A stretch of DNA of 19,858 bases from JBGRQB01 sp041725875 (lineage in GTDB: Bacteria > Bacteroidota > Ignavibacteria > Ignavibacteriales > Melioribacteraceae), in assembly GCA_041725875.1 (NCBI GenBank), contig JBGRQB010000068.1:1-19858 (forward strand). Reading direction: 5' to 3'. The notes under the pieces were generated by a model. The model saw nothing but the letters and a program-made list of their open reading frames with translations, was not told where the DNA came from and searched no databases. The position numbers and the translations under genes were made by a program. Below, in pieces: positions 9,114-17,880 of the stretch (its first letter is position 1; every line of letters begins with the position of its first letter).

Positions 9114-9198
9114 GCGAGAGTGGCGGAATTGGCAGACGCGCTAGACTTAGGATCTAGTACCTTAGGGTGTAGGGGTTCGACTCCCCTCTCTCGTACCA
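9114..9198 (+). tRNA. tRNA-Leu (anticodon UAG)
   Basis: This folds into a class II tRNA of 85 nt. The acceptor GCGAGAG pairs with CTCTCGT (terminal G-U pair), and the D arm carries GGCGGAATTGGCAGAC. The anticodon stem is CTAGA/TCTAG with loop CTTAGGA, giving anticodon TAG. A long variable arm ACC-TTA-GGGT follows, then the T arm AGGGG-TTCGACT-CCCCT, discriminator A and an encoded CCA. The long variable arm, the A discriminator and the anticodon identify leucine, reading CUN codons. It precedes trigger factor by about 50 nt and may share its promoter. Confidence 0.96.
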
Positions 9199-9246
9199 CA
9201 CTTCTATAAAATTAATTTTCTAACCATTTAACTTTTGAGGTTCAGT

Positions 9247-10830
9247 TTGGATAAAAAAATTAATGTTATTTCTAATATCGAACACGAATTAGAAGTAACG
9301 CTTGGCTATGATGAAATCAAATCCGATATTGACGAGGCCTATAAAGAAGAAAGAAAAAAGATTCACCTTGATGGGTTCAGAAAAGGTAAAGTTCCGATGC
9401 CGATCCTTAAACAGATGTACGGCGATGCTATTGAATACCAGGCAAGTGAAAAAATAGCAAACAAATACTTCTGGGATCTTGTAGAAGCCGACAATTTAAA
9501 ACCTATCAGCACTCCTTCTCTTAGTGATATTCAGTTTGAGAAAGGAAAACATTTATCTTTTAAAGTTCGTTATGAAGTAAAACCTAAACTTGAACTAAAA
9601 GATTACAAAGGTCTTGAAATTGAGAAAATCGTTTTCGACGTTAAAGACGAAGACGTTGACAAAGAAACAGATCAGATTCTTAAAGGTCATGCAACTTACG
9701 AGCATGCAGAAGAAATTACAGATAAAAACTTCAGAATAGTTGCCGACTTACAAAGATATGATAAAGACGGTAATGCTATGGAAGGTTCTGTTTCTAACGG
9801 TATGGTTATAGATCTGAGTGACGAAAAAGTTAACCCTCAGATAGCTGAAAACGCACAAAACAAAAAAGTTAACGAAACTTTTGAATTCACTTTTACTGAT
9901 GAAGTAATTGCGAAAAAAACAGGCGAACCTGAAGATTTCATCTATAAAGGAACAGTTAAAAAGATTGAAAAAATTGTAATGCCTGAGTTAACTGAAGAAT
10001 TCATCAAAAAGATTTCTCAAAACAAAGCAACTACGTTTGAAGAATATAAAGCTCAGTTAAAAGAAAACATCAACAACTATTACAGCTCTCAGTCAGATAA
10101 TGTTTACACAAACAATCTTATCTCTGAAATCGTTAAAAATAACGAATTTAACGTGCCTTTAGGTTATGTTAACTTCCTTCTTTCACGAATTGTTGAGCAG
10201 GAAAAAGAAAATGCGGCTAAACAAGGCGTGAAAAATTTCGATGAAGAAGAAGCAAAGACAAGATTATTGCCAAAAGCAGATTTTACTGCAAGATGGCAGA
10301 TTGTAATGGAAAACATTGTTGAAGCTGAAGGAATTAAAGTTGAAGATGCAGATCTTGAAAAATTAGCAAAAGAAGAAGCATCTAAAATTGGAATTTCTGA
10401 AGATAAATTACTAAAATACTATAAGGATTCTAACAGAGCTGACTCTTTACTTGAAGAGAAAGTATTTGAGTTCTTAAAAGAAAACAATATTGCTAAAGAA
10501 ATTTCAGCCGAAGAAAAAGCTAAACAAGGTCAGGAAGCTACTGAAGCAGCTGCCGAAGAAAAGAAACCGGCAAAAAGAGGCAGAAAGCCTAAAGCTGAAA
10601 AAGAAACTGAAGCTGCAACTGAAGAAAAGAAACCAGCTAAAAGAGGCAGAAAACCTAAAGTTGAAAAAGAAGCTGAAGAAGCTGCAACTGAAGAAAAGAA
10701 GTCTGCTAAAAGAGGCAGAAAGCCTAAAGCTGAAAAAGAAGCCGAAGCTGCTGCTGAAGAAAAGAAGCCTGCTAAAAGAGGCAGAAAACCTAAAGCTGAA
10801 AAAGAAGCTGAAGAAAAGAAAGAGGATTAA
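9247..10830 (+). CDS. tig: Trigger factor with Lys/Arg-rich repeat tail
   Basis: Trigger factor is the ribosome-bound chaperone at the peptide exit tunnel. The N-terminal ribosome-binding signature GFRKGKVP is present (res. 43-50). The middle PPIase-like region is weakly conserved and lacks clear FKBP active-site aromatics, while the C-terminal chaperone arms are recognisable. I prefer the TTG at 9247 because TGAGG (9236-9240) lies 6 nt upstream; the in-frame TTG at 9235 overlaps that Shine-Dalgarno. The protein is then 527 aa against the usual 430-450. The excess is a charged tail from about 10540 with four copies of a 22-23 residue unit containing KRGRKPK. clpP follows after 2 nt, the usual tig-clpP order. 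The tail does not resemble standard trigger factors and could bind nucleic acid or rRNA. Confidence 0.93.
   Translation: MDKKINVISNIEHELEVTLGYDEIKSDIDEAYKEERKKIHLDGFRKGKVPMPILKQMYGDAIEYQASEKIANKYFWDLVEADNLKPISTPSLSDIQFEKGKHLSFKVRYEVKPKLELKDYKGLEIEKIVFDVKDEDVDKETDQILKGHATYEHAEEITDKNFRIVADLQRYDKDGNAMEGSVSNGMVIDLSDEKVNPQIAENAQNKKVNETFEFTFTDEVIAKKTGEPEDFIYKGTVKKIEKIVMPELTEEFIKKISQNKATTFEEYKAQLKENINNYYSSQSDNVYTNNLISEIVKNNEFNVPLGYVNFLLSRIVEQEKENAAKQGVKNFDEEEAKTRLLPKADFTARWQIVMENIVEAEGIKVEDADLEKLAKEEASKIGISEDKLLKYYKDSNRADSLLEEKVFEFLKENNIAKEISAEEKAKQGQEATEAAAEEKKPAKRGRKPKAEKETEAATEEKKPAKRGRKPKVEKEAEEAATEEKKSAKRGRKPKAEKEAEAAAEEKKPAKRGRKPKAEKEAEEKKED
10543..10815 (+). repeat. Four imperfect tandem repeats in tig tail (66/69/66 nt period)
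   Basis: The codons for the core KRGRKPK begin at 10573, 10639, 10708 and 10774, so the spacings are 66, 69 and 66 nt. Each unit reads roughly (A/T)EEKKPAKRGRKPKAEKE, with one P to S change (copy 3) and one A to V change (copy 2). Synonymous differences between copies (GGCAGAAAG or GGCAGAAAA, for example) suggest the units are not very recent duplicates or are drifting under protein-level selection. Confidence 0.9.
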
Positions 10831-10832
10831 TA

Positions 10833-11450
10833 ATGATATCTGACATCCAAAATCAGTTGGTTCCATATGTAATTGAGCAGACAGGTCGCGGTGAAAGAGG
10901 AATGGATATTTTTTCCAGACTCTTAAGAGAAAGAATAATTTTTCTTGGTACCGGTATTGACGATCATGTTGCTAGCTTGGTAGTTGCTCAGCTTATTCAT
11001 CTTGAAGCTGAAGACCCGGATAAAGGCATAAGTTTATACATTAATTCACCCGGTGGAAGTGTATCTGCAGGATTGGCAATTTATGATACTATGCAGTATA
11101 TCAAACCGGAAGTAGCTACTATTTGTGTCGGACTGGCTGCAAGTATGGGTGCAGTTCTTCTTGCAGGTGGTGCAGAAGGAAAGCGTTCAGCTCTTCCCCA
11201 CTCCAGAGTTATGATCCATCAACCTTGGGTTGGCGGCTTGCAGGGACAAACCACAGATATTGAAATTCACGCCAAGGAAATGGTTAAAACAAGAGACACT
11301 CTTTATAACATCCTTGCAAAACATACAGGAAAATCACTTAAAGAAATTGCTAAAGACAGTGACAGAGATTATTATCTTTCAGCTGAAGAAGCAAAAGAGT
11401 ATAAGTTGATCGACAGTGTTTATGTTAAGCGTGGCGGAGTAGAAAAATAA
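10833..11450 (+). CDS. clpP: ATP-dependent Clp protease proteolytic subunit ClpP
   Basis: ClpP forms the tetradecameric serine protease chamber that works with ClpX or ClpA ATPases in the cytoplasm. The 205 aa length is typical. The catalytic triad is visible: S104 in AASMGA, H129 in MIHQP, and D179 in DRDYYLSAEEA. The oxyanion-region SPGGSV (res. 72-77) is also present. The ATG lies 2 nt after the tig stop with GAGG within the end of tig, so the two are cotranscribed. clpX, which often follows, is absent here: a strong terminator and an unrelated peptidase gene come next. Confidence 0.97.
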   Translation: MISDIQNQLVPYVIEQTGRGERGMDIFSRLLRERIIFLGTGIDDHVASLVVAQLIHLEAEDPDKGISLYINSPGGSVSAGLAIYDTMQYIKPEVATICVGLAASMGAVLLAGGAEGKRSALPHSRVMIHQPWVGGLQGQTTDIEIHAKEMVKTRDTLYNILAKHTGKSLKEIAKDSDRDYYLSAEEAKEYKLIDSVYVKRGGVEK

Positions 11451-11473
11451 TTCTATTTGAATAAAAACTACAC

Positions 11474-11500
11474 AAAAGGGGAGTTTCTGACTCCCCTTTT
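11474..11500 (+). terminator. Intrinsic terminator after clpP
   Basis: A perfect 11-bp stem AAAAGGGGAGT / ACTCCCCTTTT with 5-nt loop TTCTG is followed by TTTATT. It ends the tRNA-tig-clpP unit 24 nt after the clpP stop. Confidence 0.93.
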
Positions 11501-11541
11501 TTTATTATATTTACACCTGTCATTAACTATCAGGTGAAGAT

Positions 11542-13692
11542 ATGAAAAAAATCCAACTAATCTTACTTCTTATTATTTTTACTTCAATTACATTTTCTCA
11601 AAACAAGTTATTAACTGTAGAAGATATTGTTTATCATTCCTACGGAAAATTTCGCCCTGCTGGCAAAACAGCCCTTAACTGGATTGCAGATTCAGATTCT
11701 TATTCATTTATGAATAAAAAAAGAACCGAACTTAAAGCTGCTTCAGTTAAATCTAAAAAAGCAAAAACTATTTTAACTATTGATCAGCTTAATAAAGCTG
11801 TAGAAGCATTTGTTGAAAAACCTCTTAAACGTATCCCCTATTTCAGCTGGAGAGATGAAAACAGAATAGACTTCTCAATAGGTAAAAAATTTCTAAGCTT
11901 AAATATTGAAGATAAAACAGCTGAATTGCTAAACGATATTGAAAAAGATGCAGCAAATATAGATTTTGCTCCAAATCATAAAGCAGCTGCCTACACAATT
12001 GAAAACAACCTTCTTTATTCTCCCGAACCGGGAAAAGTTATTAAAGTTACAAACGAATCAAACAAAGGTATACTTAACGGTCAGGCAGTTCACCAGAGAG
12101 AATTTGGTATCAGAAAAGGAATTTTCTGGTCACCAAAAAGCAGCTACATTGCTTACTACAGAATGGATGAAACAATGGTAACAGATTATCCTATTCTGGA
12201 AGTTGAAAACCGTCCTATGACTGTAAGAAATATAAAATATCCAATGGCCGGTGATCCTAGTCACCACGTAACAATTGGTATTTACAATGTAAAAACAGCT
12301 AAAACCGTTTTCCTTAAAACAGGTGAAAAAGATCCTGAACATTTTTATACCTGTATTACCTGGGGACCCGAAGAAGAATTTATATATGTAACACACCTTA
12401 ACAGAGATCAGAACCATTCCAAACTTGTAAAGTATAACGCTGCTACAGGTGAACAAGTGAAAGTTCTTTTTGAAGAAAAAGATCCGCAGTTTGTTGAACC
12501 GGAAGAAGATTTAATTTTCCTTCCTGATAATGCAGAAGAGTTTCTTGTATTTTCAGAAAGAAGCGGTTATAAACATCTTTATCACTACAACACAGATGGC
12601 GAGTTAATCAGACAAATAACTGATGGTAACTGGGTTACTACAGGTTTTAACGGTTTTTCAGAAGATGGCGACGATATTTTTATAACATCTACAAAAGAAA
12701 CTCCGGTTGAAAGACATCTTTACAAAGTTGAACTTGAATCTGGTAAAATGAAAAAACTTACTTCTGCAAAAGCTTCTCACAGAGTTCACTTAAATGCCGA
12801 AGCAGGTTATTTTATCGATACTTACACAAGTATGGAAATTCCTCTTGTTACTGAAATTGTTAACTTCAAAGGAAAAGCTGTTAAAGAAATTGCAAAAGCA
12901 AAAAATCCGTTAAAAGATTACAAAATTGGTGAAACAAAAATAATTACAATAAAAGCTGAAGACGGAACAGATTTATATTGCCGTTTAACCCTTCCTGCTG
13001 ATTTTGATAAAACAAAAAAATATCCTGCAATTGTTTATGTTTATGGCGGTCCTCACTCACAGGACGTTAGAAACGTATGGCCAATGGGCGGATATAAACT
13101 TTGGGATCTGATGATGGCTCAGAAAGGTTATGTTATCTTTTATGTTGATAACAGAGGAACCGACAACCGCGGAACCGATTTTGAACAGGCAACTCATCGT
13201 CAGTTAGGAACACTTGAAGTTGCAGATCAGCTTAAAGGTGTTGAATATCTTGTAAATACAGGATTTGTTGATAAAGAAAGAATAGGCTGCTGGGGCTGGA
13301 GTTACGGCGGATTTATGACAACTTCTATGATTACCCGCTCAGATGCTTTCAAAGTTGGTGTTGCAGGCGGTGCTGTTATTGACTGGAACCTGTATGAAAT
13401 TATGTATACCGAAAGATATATGGATACACCACAGCAAAATCCTGAAGGATTTAAAAAAGCAAACCTTATTAACCACGTTGAAAACCTTAAAGGAAAAAAA
13501 CTTCTGCTTGTACACGGAACTTCCGATCCGGTTGTTATCTGGCAGCATACTTTAAGATATGCTAAAAAAGCTTCAACTCTTAATATGCCGCTTGACTATT
13601 ATCCTTATATTGGTCACGGACACGGAGTAAGGGGTAAAGACAGATTACAACTTTACCATAAAATAACAAATTATTTTCTCGATAATCTTTAA
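11542..13692 (+). CDS. Secreted S9 family peptidase, dipeptidyl peptidase IV type
   Basis: A 716 aa exported serine peptidase. The N-terminus MKKIQLILLLIIFTSITFSQ is a signal peptide. A DPP IV-type beta-propeller (about res. 80-450) precedes an alpha/beta-hydrolase domain. The catalytic residues are S587 in GWSYGGFM, D662 in HGTSDPVV, and H692 or H694 in YIGHGHGVRG. In DPP IV two adjacent Glu bind the substrate N-terminus; here the matching motif reads HQREFGI, so only E187 is retained and R186 replaces the other. The gene is alone between two terminators with AGGTG 5 nt before the ATG. Likely role: periplasmic or extracellular breakdown of peptides for nutrition. Family assignment is firm; exact cleavage specificity is not. 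Confidence 0.92.
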   Translation: MKKIQLILLLIIFTSITFSQNKLLTVEDIVYHSYGKFRPAGKTALNWIADSDSYSFMNKKRTELKAASVKSKKAKTILTIDQLNKAVEAFVEKPLKRIPYFSWRDENRIDFSIGKKFLSLNIEDKTAELLNDIEKDAANIDFAPNHKAAAYTIENNLLYSPEPGKVIKVTNESNKGILNGQAVHQREFGIRKGIFWSPKSSYIAYYRMDETMVTDYPILEVENRPMTVRNIKYPMAGDPSHHVTIGIYNVKTAKTVFLKTGEKDPEHFYTCITWGPEEEFIYVTHLNRDQNHSKLVKYNAATGEQVKVLFEEKDPQFVEPEEDLIFLPDNAEEFLVFSERSGYKHLYHYNTDGELIRQITDGNWVTTGFNGFSEDGDDIFITSTKETPVERHLYKVELESGKMKKLTSAKASHRVHLNAEAGYFIDTYTSMEIPLVTEIVNFKGKAVKEIAKAKNPLKDYKIGETKIITIKAEDGTDLYCRLTLPADFDKTKKYPAIVYVYGGPHSQDVRNVWPMGGYKLWDLMMAQKGYVIFYVDNRGTDNRGTDFEQATHRQLGTLEVADQLKGVEYLVNTGFVDKERIGCWGWSYGGFMTTSMITRSDAFKVGVAGGAVIDWNLYEIMYTERYMDTPQQNPEGFKKANLINHVENLKGKKLLLVHGTSDPVVIWQHTLRYAKKASTLNMPLDYYPYIGHGHGVRGKDRLQLYHKITNYFLDNL

Positions 13693-13700
13693 TAAATTTG

Positions 13701-13721
13701 AGGGACTGATTTTCAGTCCCT
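13701..13721 (+). terminator. Intrinsic terminator after S9 peptidase
   Basis: A perfect 9-bp stem AGGGACTGA / TCAGTCCCT with a TTT loop is followed by TTTTAC. It starts 9 nt after the peptidase stop codon. Confidence 0.9.
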
Positions 13722-13854
13722 TTTTACTTTAAATATTTTAATACAAAACCGATGTGATCCTGTTCAAAGGACTATGTTTTTGATTTTGTAATTCTAATAA
13801 TATTTTTATATTAGGCAGTTAATATATTCTTAAAAATCAACCAGTTTCCAACTT

Positions 13855-16326
13855 ATGATAATGCAAAACGAATCAAATTTGAGCTTTCTAAACGAGATAA
13901 ATAAACTAGCAAAAATTGCCATTTCAGGTAAAAATGAATTTCCCGATATATTAAACGATTTTCTGATTGAAAAGTTCGGCTTTCAATCTTCAGTTCTGTT
14001 TAAAGTTGTAAATACCCAGACTCTGGTAGTTTACGGCAGATCTGCAAATTCTAAAAAAACATACCTGCGCGGCTCAACATTTAATATTGATTTAAGTTCA
14101 CTTTTTGATATTAATTTAAGTTTTGCAGTAAACACCGATGCAAACAACGAACTTCAGGTTTCCGAGTTTGTAATTTATGAGTGCAGTGTTCTTTTTAACA
14201 TCAACAATGCACAAAAAGGATTTTTGAAGCTTGCAAAAGAATCTCCGTTTGAACCGGAAGAATATGATCAGCTTCGTTCAATTGTTGATTTTACTTCAAT
14301 TTTAATAACTATGTGGCTCAACACAAAAGGCGGCAACGTCTTCCCTGCTGAAAAATCTTTGAGTCAGGATATTTACGATATCTCTCAGGAATTGAGAACT
14401 CCTGCAAATACAATTATCGGTTTTACAACTATATTGTCTGAAGATAACCTGACAAGCTCGCAGGCTGAATATGCAAACACAATTAAGAAAAATGCACAGA
14501 ACCTGCTTGTAAATATTAATGATCTGGTTGAACTTTCGAAACTTGAATCAGGAAAAACACCTGAAAATAAAACTGAAACCAATATTAAAATTTTAATCAG
14601 CGAAGTTGTGGATTCATTCAGAAACAGATTAAACAACGATCTGGTTGACTATTCTGTTGTGGTTCATAAAAATATTCCTGATAAAATTTTAATTGATGAT
14701 CAGAAAATCAGAACCGTGTTAAGCACGCTTCTTACTGTTTCACAGTCACTCACTTTGCACGGACAAATAAAACTTGAAATCTGTTCCGACGGTGCAAATA
14801 AACTCACCTTTATCATTTCCGATACAGGAAACGGTATTTCACTCGATAACCAGAAAATTTTCTTTGATCCTTTCACAGTTAAAAAAATTGATGAATTAAA
14901 GAAAAGTAATCTTACCGGACTATCACTTGTAATTGTGAAAAAACTGGTTCAGCTTATCGGCGGTGATATTTCAATGGAAAGTGGTATTGGTCAGGGAACC
15001 AAATTCACCCTTACCCTATCTCCGGGTGAAGAGTTTTCACAATCTGAAGAAGAACCAAAAGTTGAAACTCCGGTTCAGCCAAAACAAGAATCAAAAGAGA
15101 AACCTGCTGCAAAAAAACAGGTTAAAGAAGAATCAACTGAAGCAAAAATTGAAAAAAACCTTTCGGCATTACCAAAACCAAATGCCACTACAAATAAAAT
15201 TCTTGTAATTGAAGATGATTATGCATCATCCAAGTTACTTAGCAACTACCTTAACAAATGGGGTTACGAGCCAATAATTGTTAATACTGAAGAGCAGACT
15301 TTGAGTCTGATAAACAAAGAAGTTTTTCTCGCGGTAATAATGGATATTGCACTTCCAAATGCAAACGGACTCGAACTCTTAAGAAAAATTCATTCACACG
15401 AAAACACAAAAAATACTCCGGTAATTGTATGTTCAGTTGAAGCGGAACAGCAGAAAGCTTATATGATGGGCGCTGTTGAGTACTTCCAGAAACCGATAAA
15501 TTACAACTATCTGGTTGAAGTTCTTACAAGTTACAAGCTTCGAAAAAACTCAAATATCCTCTGTGTGGATGATGATTTACCGACTCTAAATCTTGTAAAA
15601 CAAGCAATTGAAACTGCCGGATTTAATGCGGTTGACGAAAATGTTTCGGCAAATGTTATGGAAAATATCAAAGATAAAGATATTGACCTTGCAATTGTTG
15701 ACCTTGATATGCCTCACCCAAACGGATTTGAACTTATAAAAATTATTAAATCTGATCCGAAGTTTGCAAAACTTCCTATTATCATCTACACCGGAAAAGA
15801 TAACTTCCAGGATGATTTGATGAAAATTGAAGGACTTTTCGACGAACTGCTTGATAAACGAAGTGTTAACATAGAAGACCTTGCAGATACAATTAATTCT
15901 ATGGTTAACAGAATGGAAACCCCTCCTACTGTTGAAGAAGTTATTGAGAAAAAAGATGTTATCAAAATTCTTTTTGCAGAAGATTACAAACACTCACAGA
16001 TTATTGTTACCCGACTGCTAAAGAAAAATAATTTTGAAAATGTTGCCATTGTTGATAACGGAAAAGAAGCTTACGATCTGGCACAGAAAGAACACTTTGA
16101 TTTGATATTGATGGATATGCAGATGCCAATTATGAACGGCTTTGAAGCAACTGAAAATATCAGAAAGCTGCCTAATTATAAATCAACACCAATTATAGCA
16201 CTTACTGCATTTGCAATGAAAGGTGACCGTGAAAAATGTCTCGATGCAGGCGCAACAGACTATATCCCGAAACCAATTGACAGCAAAGAATTTATCGAAA
16301 AAGTTAAGTATTATACTACGAAGTAA
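13855..16326 (+). CDS. Multi-receiver hybrid sensor protein with degenerate histidine kinase core
   Basis: An 823 aa cytoplasmic protein without membrane helices. Domain order: GAF-like sensor (about res. 10-155); a DHp-like helix pair (165-235); HATPase-like fold (about 242-389) with DTGNGIS, FFDPF and TGLSLVIVKKL; a Lys/Glu/Pro-rich linker (390-445); then three receiver domains with phosphoacceptors D497 (IMDIALP), D616 (IVDLDMP) and D754 (LMDMQMP). The H-box reads SQELRTP instead of SHELRTP, so Q178 stands where the phosphorylated His should be. The N-box reads STLLTVSQ where NLLxNA is expected, so the Mg-binding Asn is missing. It is therefore probably a pseudokinase that collects phosphoryl groups from other kinases through its receivers. 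ATG at 13861 is an alternative start. It is monocistronic, converging on the accessory operon. Confidence 0.9.
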   Translation: MIMQNESNLSFLNEINKLAKIAISGKNEFPDILNDFLIEKFGFQSSVLFKVVNTQTLVVYGRSANSKKTYLRGSTFNIDLSSLFDINLSFAVNTDANNELQVSEFVIYECSVLFNINNAQKGFLKLAKESPFEPEEYDQLRSIVDFTSILITMWLNTKGGNVFPAEKSLSQDIYDISQELRTPANTIIGFTTILSEDNLTSSQAEYANTIKKNAQNLLVNINDLVELSKLESGKTPENKTETNIKILISEVVDSFRNRLNNDLVDYSVVVHKNIPDKILIDDQKIRTVLSTLLTVSQSLTLHGQIKLEICSDGANKLTFIISDTGNGISLDNQKIFFDPFTVKKIDELKKSNLTGLSLVIVKKLVQLIGGDISMESGIGQGTKFTLTLSPGEEFSQSEEEPKVETPVQPKQESKEKPAAKKQVKEESTEAKIEKNLSALPKPNATTNKILVIEDDYASSKLLSNYLNKWGYEPIIVNTEEQTLSLINKEVFLAVIMDIALPNANGLELLRKIHSHENTKNTPVIVCSVEAEQQKAYMMGAVEYFQKPINYNYLVEVLTSYKLRKNSNILCVDDDLPTLNLVKQAIETAGFNAVDENVSANVMENIKDKDIDLAIVDLDMPHPNGFELIKIIKSDPKFAKLPIIIYTGKDNFQDDLMKIEGLFDELLDKRSVNIEDLADTINSMVNRMETPPTVEEVIEKKDVIKILFAEDYKHSQIIVTRLLKKNNFENVAIVDNGKEAYDLAQKEHFDLILMDMQMPIMNGFEATENIRKLPNYKSTPIIALTAFAMKGDREKCLDAGATDYIPKPIDSKEFIEKVKYYTTK

Positions 16327-16342
16327 TAGATAATTATTTTCC

Positions 16343-16372
16343 ATAACCTATTTGTTAAAACAAATAGGTTAT
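16343..16372. terminator. Hairpin between convergent genes
   Basis: A perfect 13-bp stem ATAACCTATTTGT / ACAAATAGGTTAT with loop TAAA separates the hybrid sensor gene (stop at 16326) from the oppositely oriented thioredoxin-like gene. Its right arm overlaps the stop codon of that gene (16369-16371). The flanking U tracts are weak, so bidirectional termination is likely but not certain. Confidence 0.75.
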
Positions 16373-16914
16373 TTATCTAAAATTGTGTCAATAAAACTTC
16401 TTCTGAATCTCTCTCTTTCATCTTTGTCATCAAAACTCTGTGGGTAGTAAACATCCAAAATGTTAAAATTATCTAGTAAATAAACAGCTGGCGTGGGAGA
16501 AAATTTGAGTTCTATTCGAATCGAGTCTTTAGAATCTTCATAAAGATAATTATTAATTTCATTTTTGATCTGAAAATAACCAATATTTATGTTTCTTGTA
16601 ATAAAGAACTTTTTATCAAACTCTACTTCTTTAAATAATTTTGTAATCTTATCTACACAAGTCGAGCAATCATTGCCTGTTATGTGAAAAACAAGAATTT
16701 TATTTTCAATATTGTCCTCACGGATAATATTCTTAAAAGATAAAACTTGTTTTCCAACAATGGTGCGCTTTACTCTCTCAATTTTATTTAACATAATTTT
16801 TGAATATTTATTATGATCTGATTTATTTGCCTTGTATATCCAACTAAATAAAGCAAAAACTAAAAATACTGAGCTTATCATAATAATACTAGCTAACAAT
16901 TTATTTTTTTTCAT
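16369..16914 (-). CDS. Membrane-anchored thioredoxin-like protein
   Basis: A 181 aa protein with an N-terminal uncleaved signal/anchor (about res. 5-27, LLASIIMISSVFLVFALFSW) and a periplasmic thioredoxin-like domain. The active-site-like motif is NDCSTC (C83, C86), placed after a beta strand (KILVFHITG) as in thioredoxin folds. FSPTPAVYLLD carries the expected cis-proline (P142) before a strand. It is the last gene of the four-gene minus operon, 5 nt after the propeller gene. The neighbours encode secreted peptides with six or seven Cys, so a role in their disulfide formation or reduction is a reasonable inference. Overall similarity to AhpC/TlpA-type oxidoreductases is modest and a non-catalytic role is possible. 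Confidence 0.75.
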   Translation of the reverse strand: MKKNKLLASIIMISSVFLVFALFSWIYKANKSDHNKYSKIMLNKIERVKRTIVGKQVLSFKNIIREDNIENKILVFHITGNDCSTCVDKITKLFKEVEFDKKFFITRNINIGYFQIKNEINNYLYEDSKDSIRIELKFSPTPAVYLLDNFNILDVYYPQSFDDKDERERFRRSFIDTILDK

Positions 16915-16919
16915 ACCTT

Positions 16920-17857
16920 CTATTTCCTGAAATTATTAATCGCCCCATAGGTTCCATCTGCGGTGTAAATTTCTTTATCCTTGATTAAAAATCCTGTTAT
17001 CCAACCCACTTCGTTACTTTTATCACTACAGATTAAATTGTAATTTTTTGTAATCTTTAATGAACTTTTATCTATTTGGAGAATGTTATACATTTTTTTA
17101 TCCTCTTTGCCAGCAATGTTATTGAATGAAATGTAAATAAACTTATCTGAAATCTGCACGTTATTAAATATCTGGATGAATGTATTTTTTTGATTTTTAT
17201 GCTTTTTCATAAGATCCAATGTATAAGATTTATACCCTTTTAATAAAGGATCTTCAAATAGATTTGTTTTCGCAACGATTTTTCCTTTTTTACTATACTT
17301 AACTATTTTTGGAGAAAAAACTCCAATTCCATATATGAATTCTGAATCAATGCAAATATTTACCTGTGCAGCCATAACCTTATTATTGCCAAAATTAAAA
17401 TCTTTTTTACTTCCGAATCCTTTCTTAAAATTTCCTAAATGATCATAAACAGATATTATATTGTTTTTATCGGGAGTAGAAAAATAAAATATTCCTTCTT
17501 CGCTGATATCAAATTTTGTCGGCCATGAAAAAGATGGAGAATTGAACATTCGTATAAATTTACCAGTAGGATCAAATACATTTATCCTGTTTCCCCCAAT
17601 ATCAAAAGCATAAATTGAGTCTTGATAAATTTCAAAAAACTCTATACCATTAAACTCACCCGGACCATTACATGCTCTGAAAAATAGAAGTTATTTTTAT
17701 TCAACCTTATTGAATGAATCCCTTTTGATATAAATGTGGAATCTGAATACTCAAATATTTTTTCTTTTAACTCAAGATTATGAAGTTTAACTTCTTTTTC
17801 GTTTTTACATCCCCACAGTAACATTACTAAAATCCAAAACAAATATTTTTTTCCCAT
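16920..17857 (-). pseudogene. 6-bladed beta-propeller lipoprotein, split by one frameshift
   Basis: The gene opens at ATG 17857 after a strong GAGGAG. It encodes a lipoprotein signal MGKKYLFWILVMLLWGC with lipobox Cys17, then starts a propeller (GIHSIRLNKNNFYF). At the A5 run 17680-17684 (T5 on the coding strand) the frame is lost and the first frame ends at a TAG near 17642. The next frame continues without a stop as FRACNGPGEFNGIEFFEI..., with the GPGEF hallmark of 6-bladed propeller proteins, followed by repeats such as IYAFDIGGNRINVFDPTGKF. It ends at 16920 (SNEVGWITGFLIKDKEIYTADG near the C-terminus). One added T would restore about 312 aa. Either the gene is recently inactivated, it uses a -1 ribosomal slip on TTTTTC, or the assembly has a homopolymer error. 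Propeller lipoproteins of this type are common next to small secreted peptides in Bacteroidota; their function is poorly known. Confidence 0.8.
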
Positions 17858-17880
17858 TTAATTCTCCTCAAAACTAAAAT

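Noticed and set aside
10573..10815. CRISPR-like regular spacing of repeats in the tig tail
   Set aside because: Units are contiguous and in-frame protein repeats with no unique spacers.
10504..10866. Ser/Phe-rich minus frame and a Lys/Leu-rich plus frame over the tig tail
   Set aside because: Both are shadows created by the tandem Lys/Arg/Glu codons of the tig repeats.
13794..13814. CTAATA...TATTAG inverted repeat upstream of the hybrid sensor gene
   Set aside because: Six-base AT arms in an AT-rich promoter region are too weak to call an operator.
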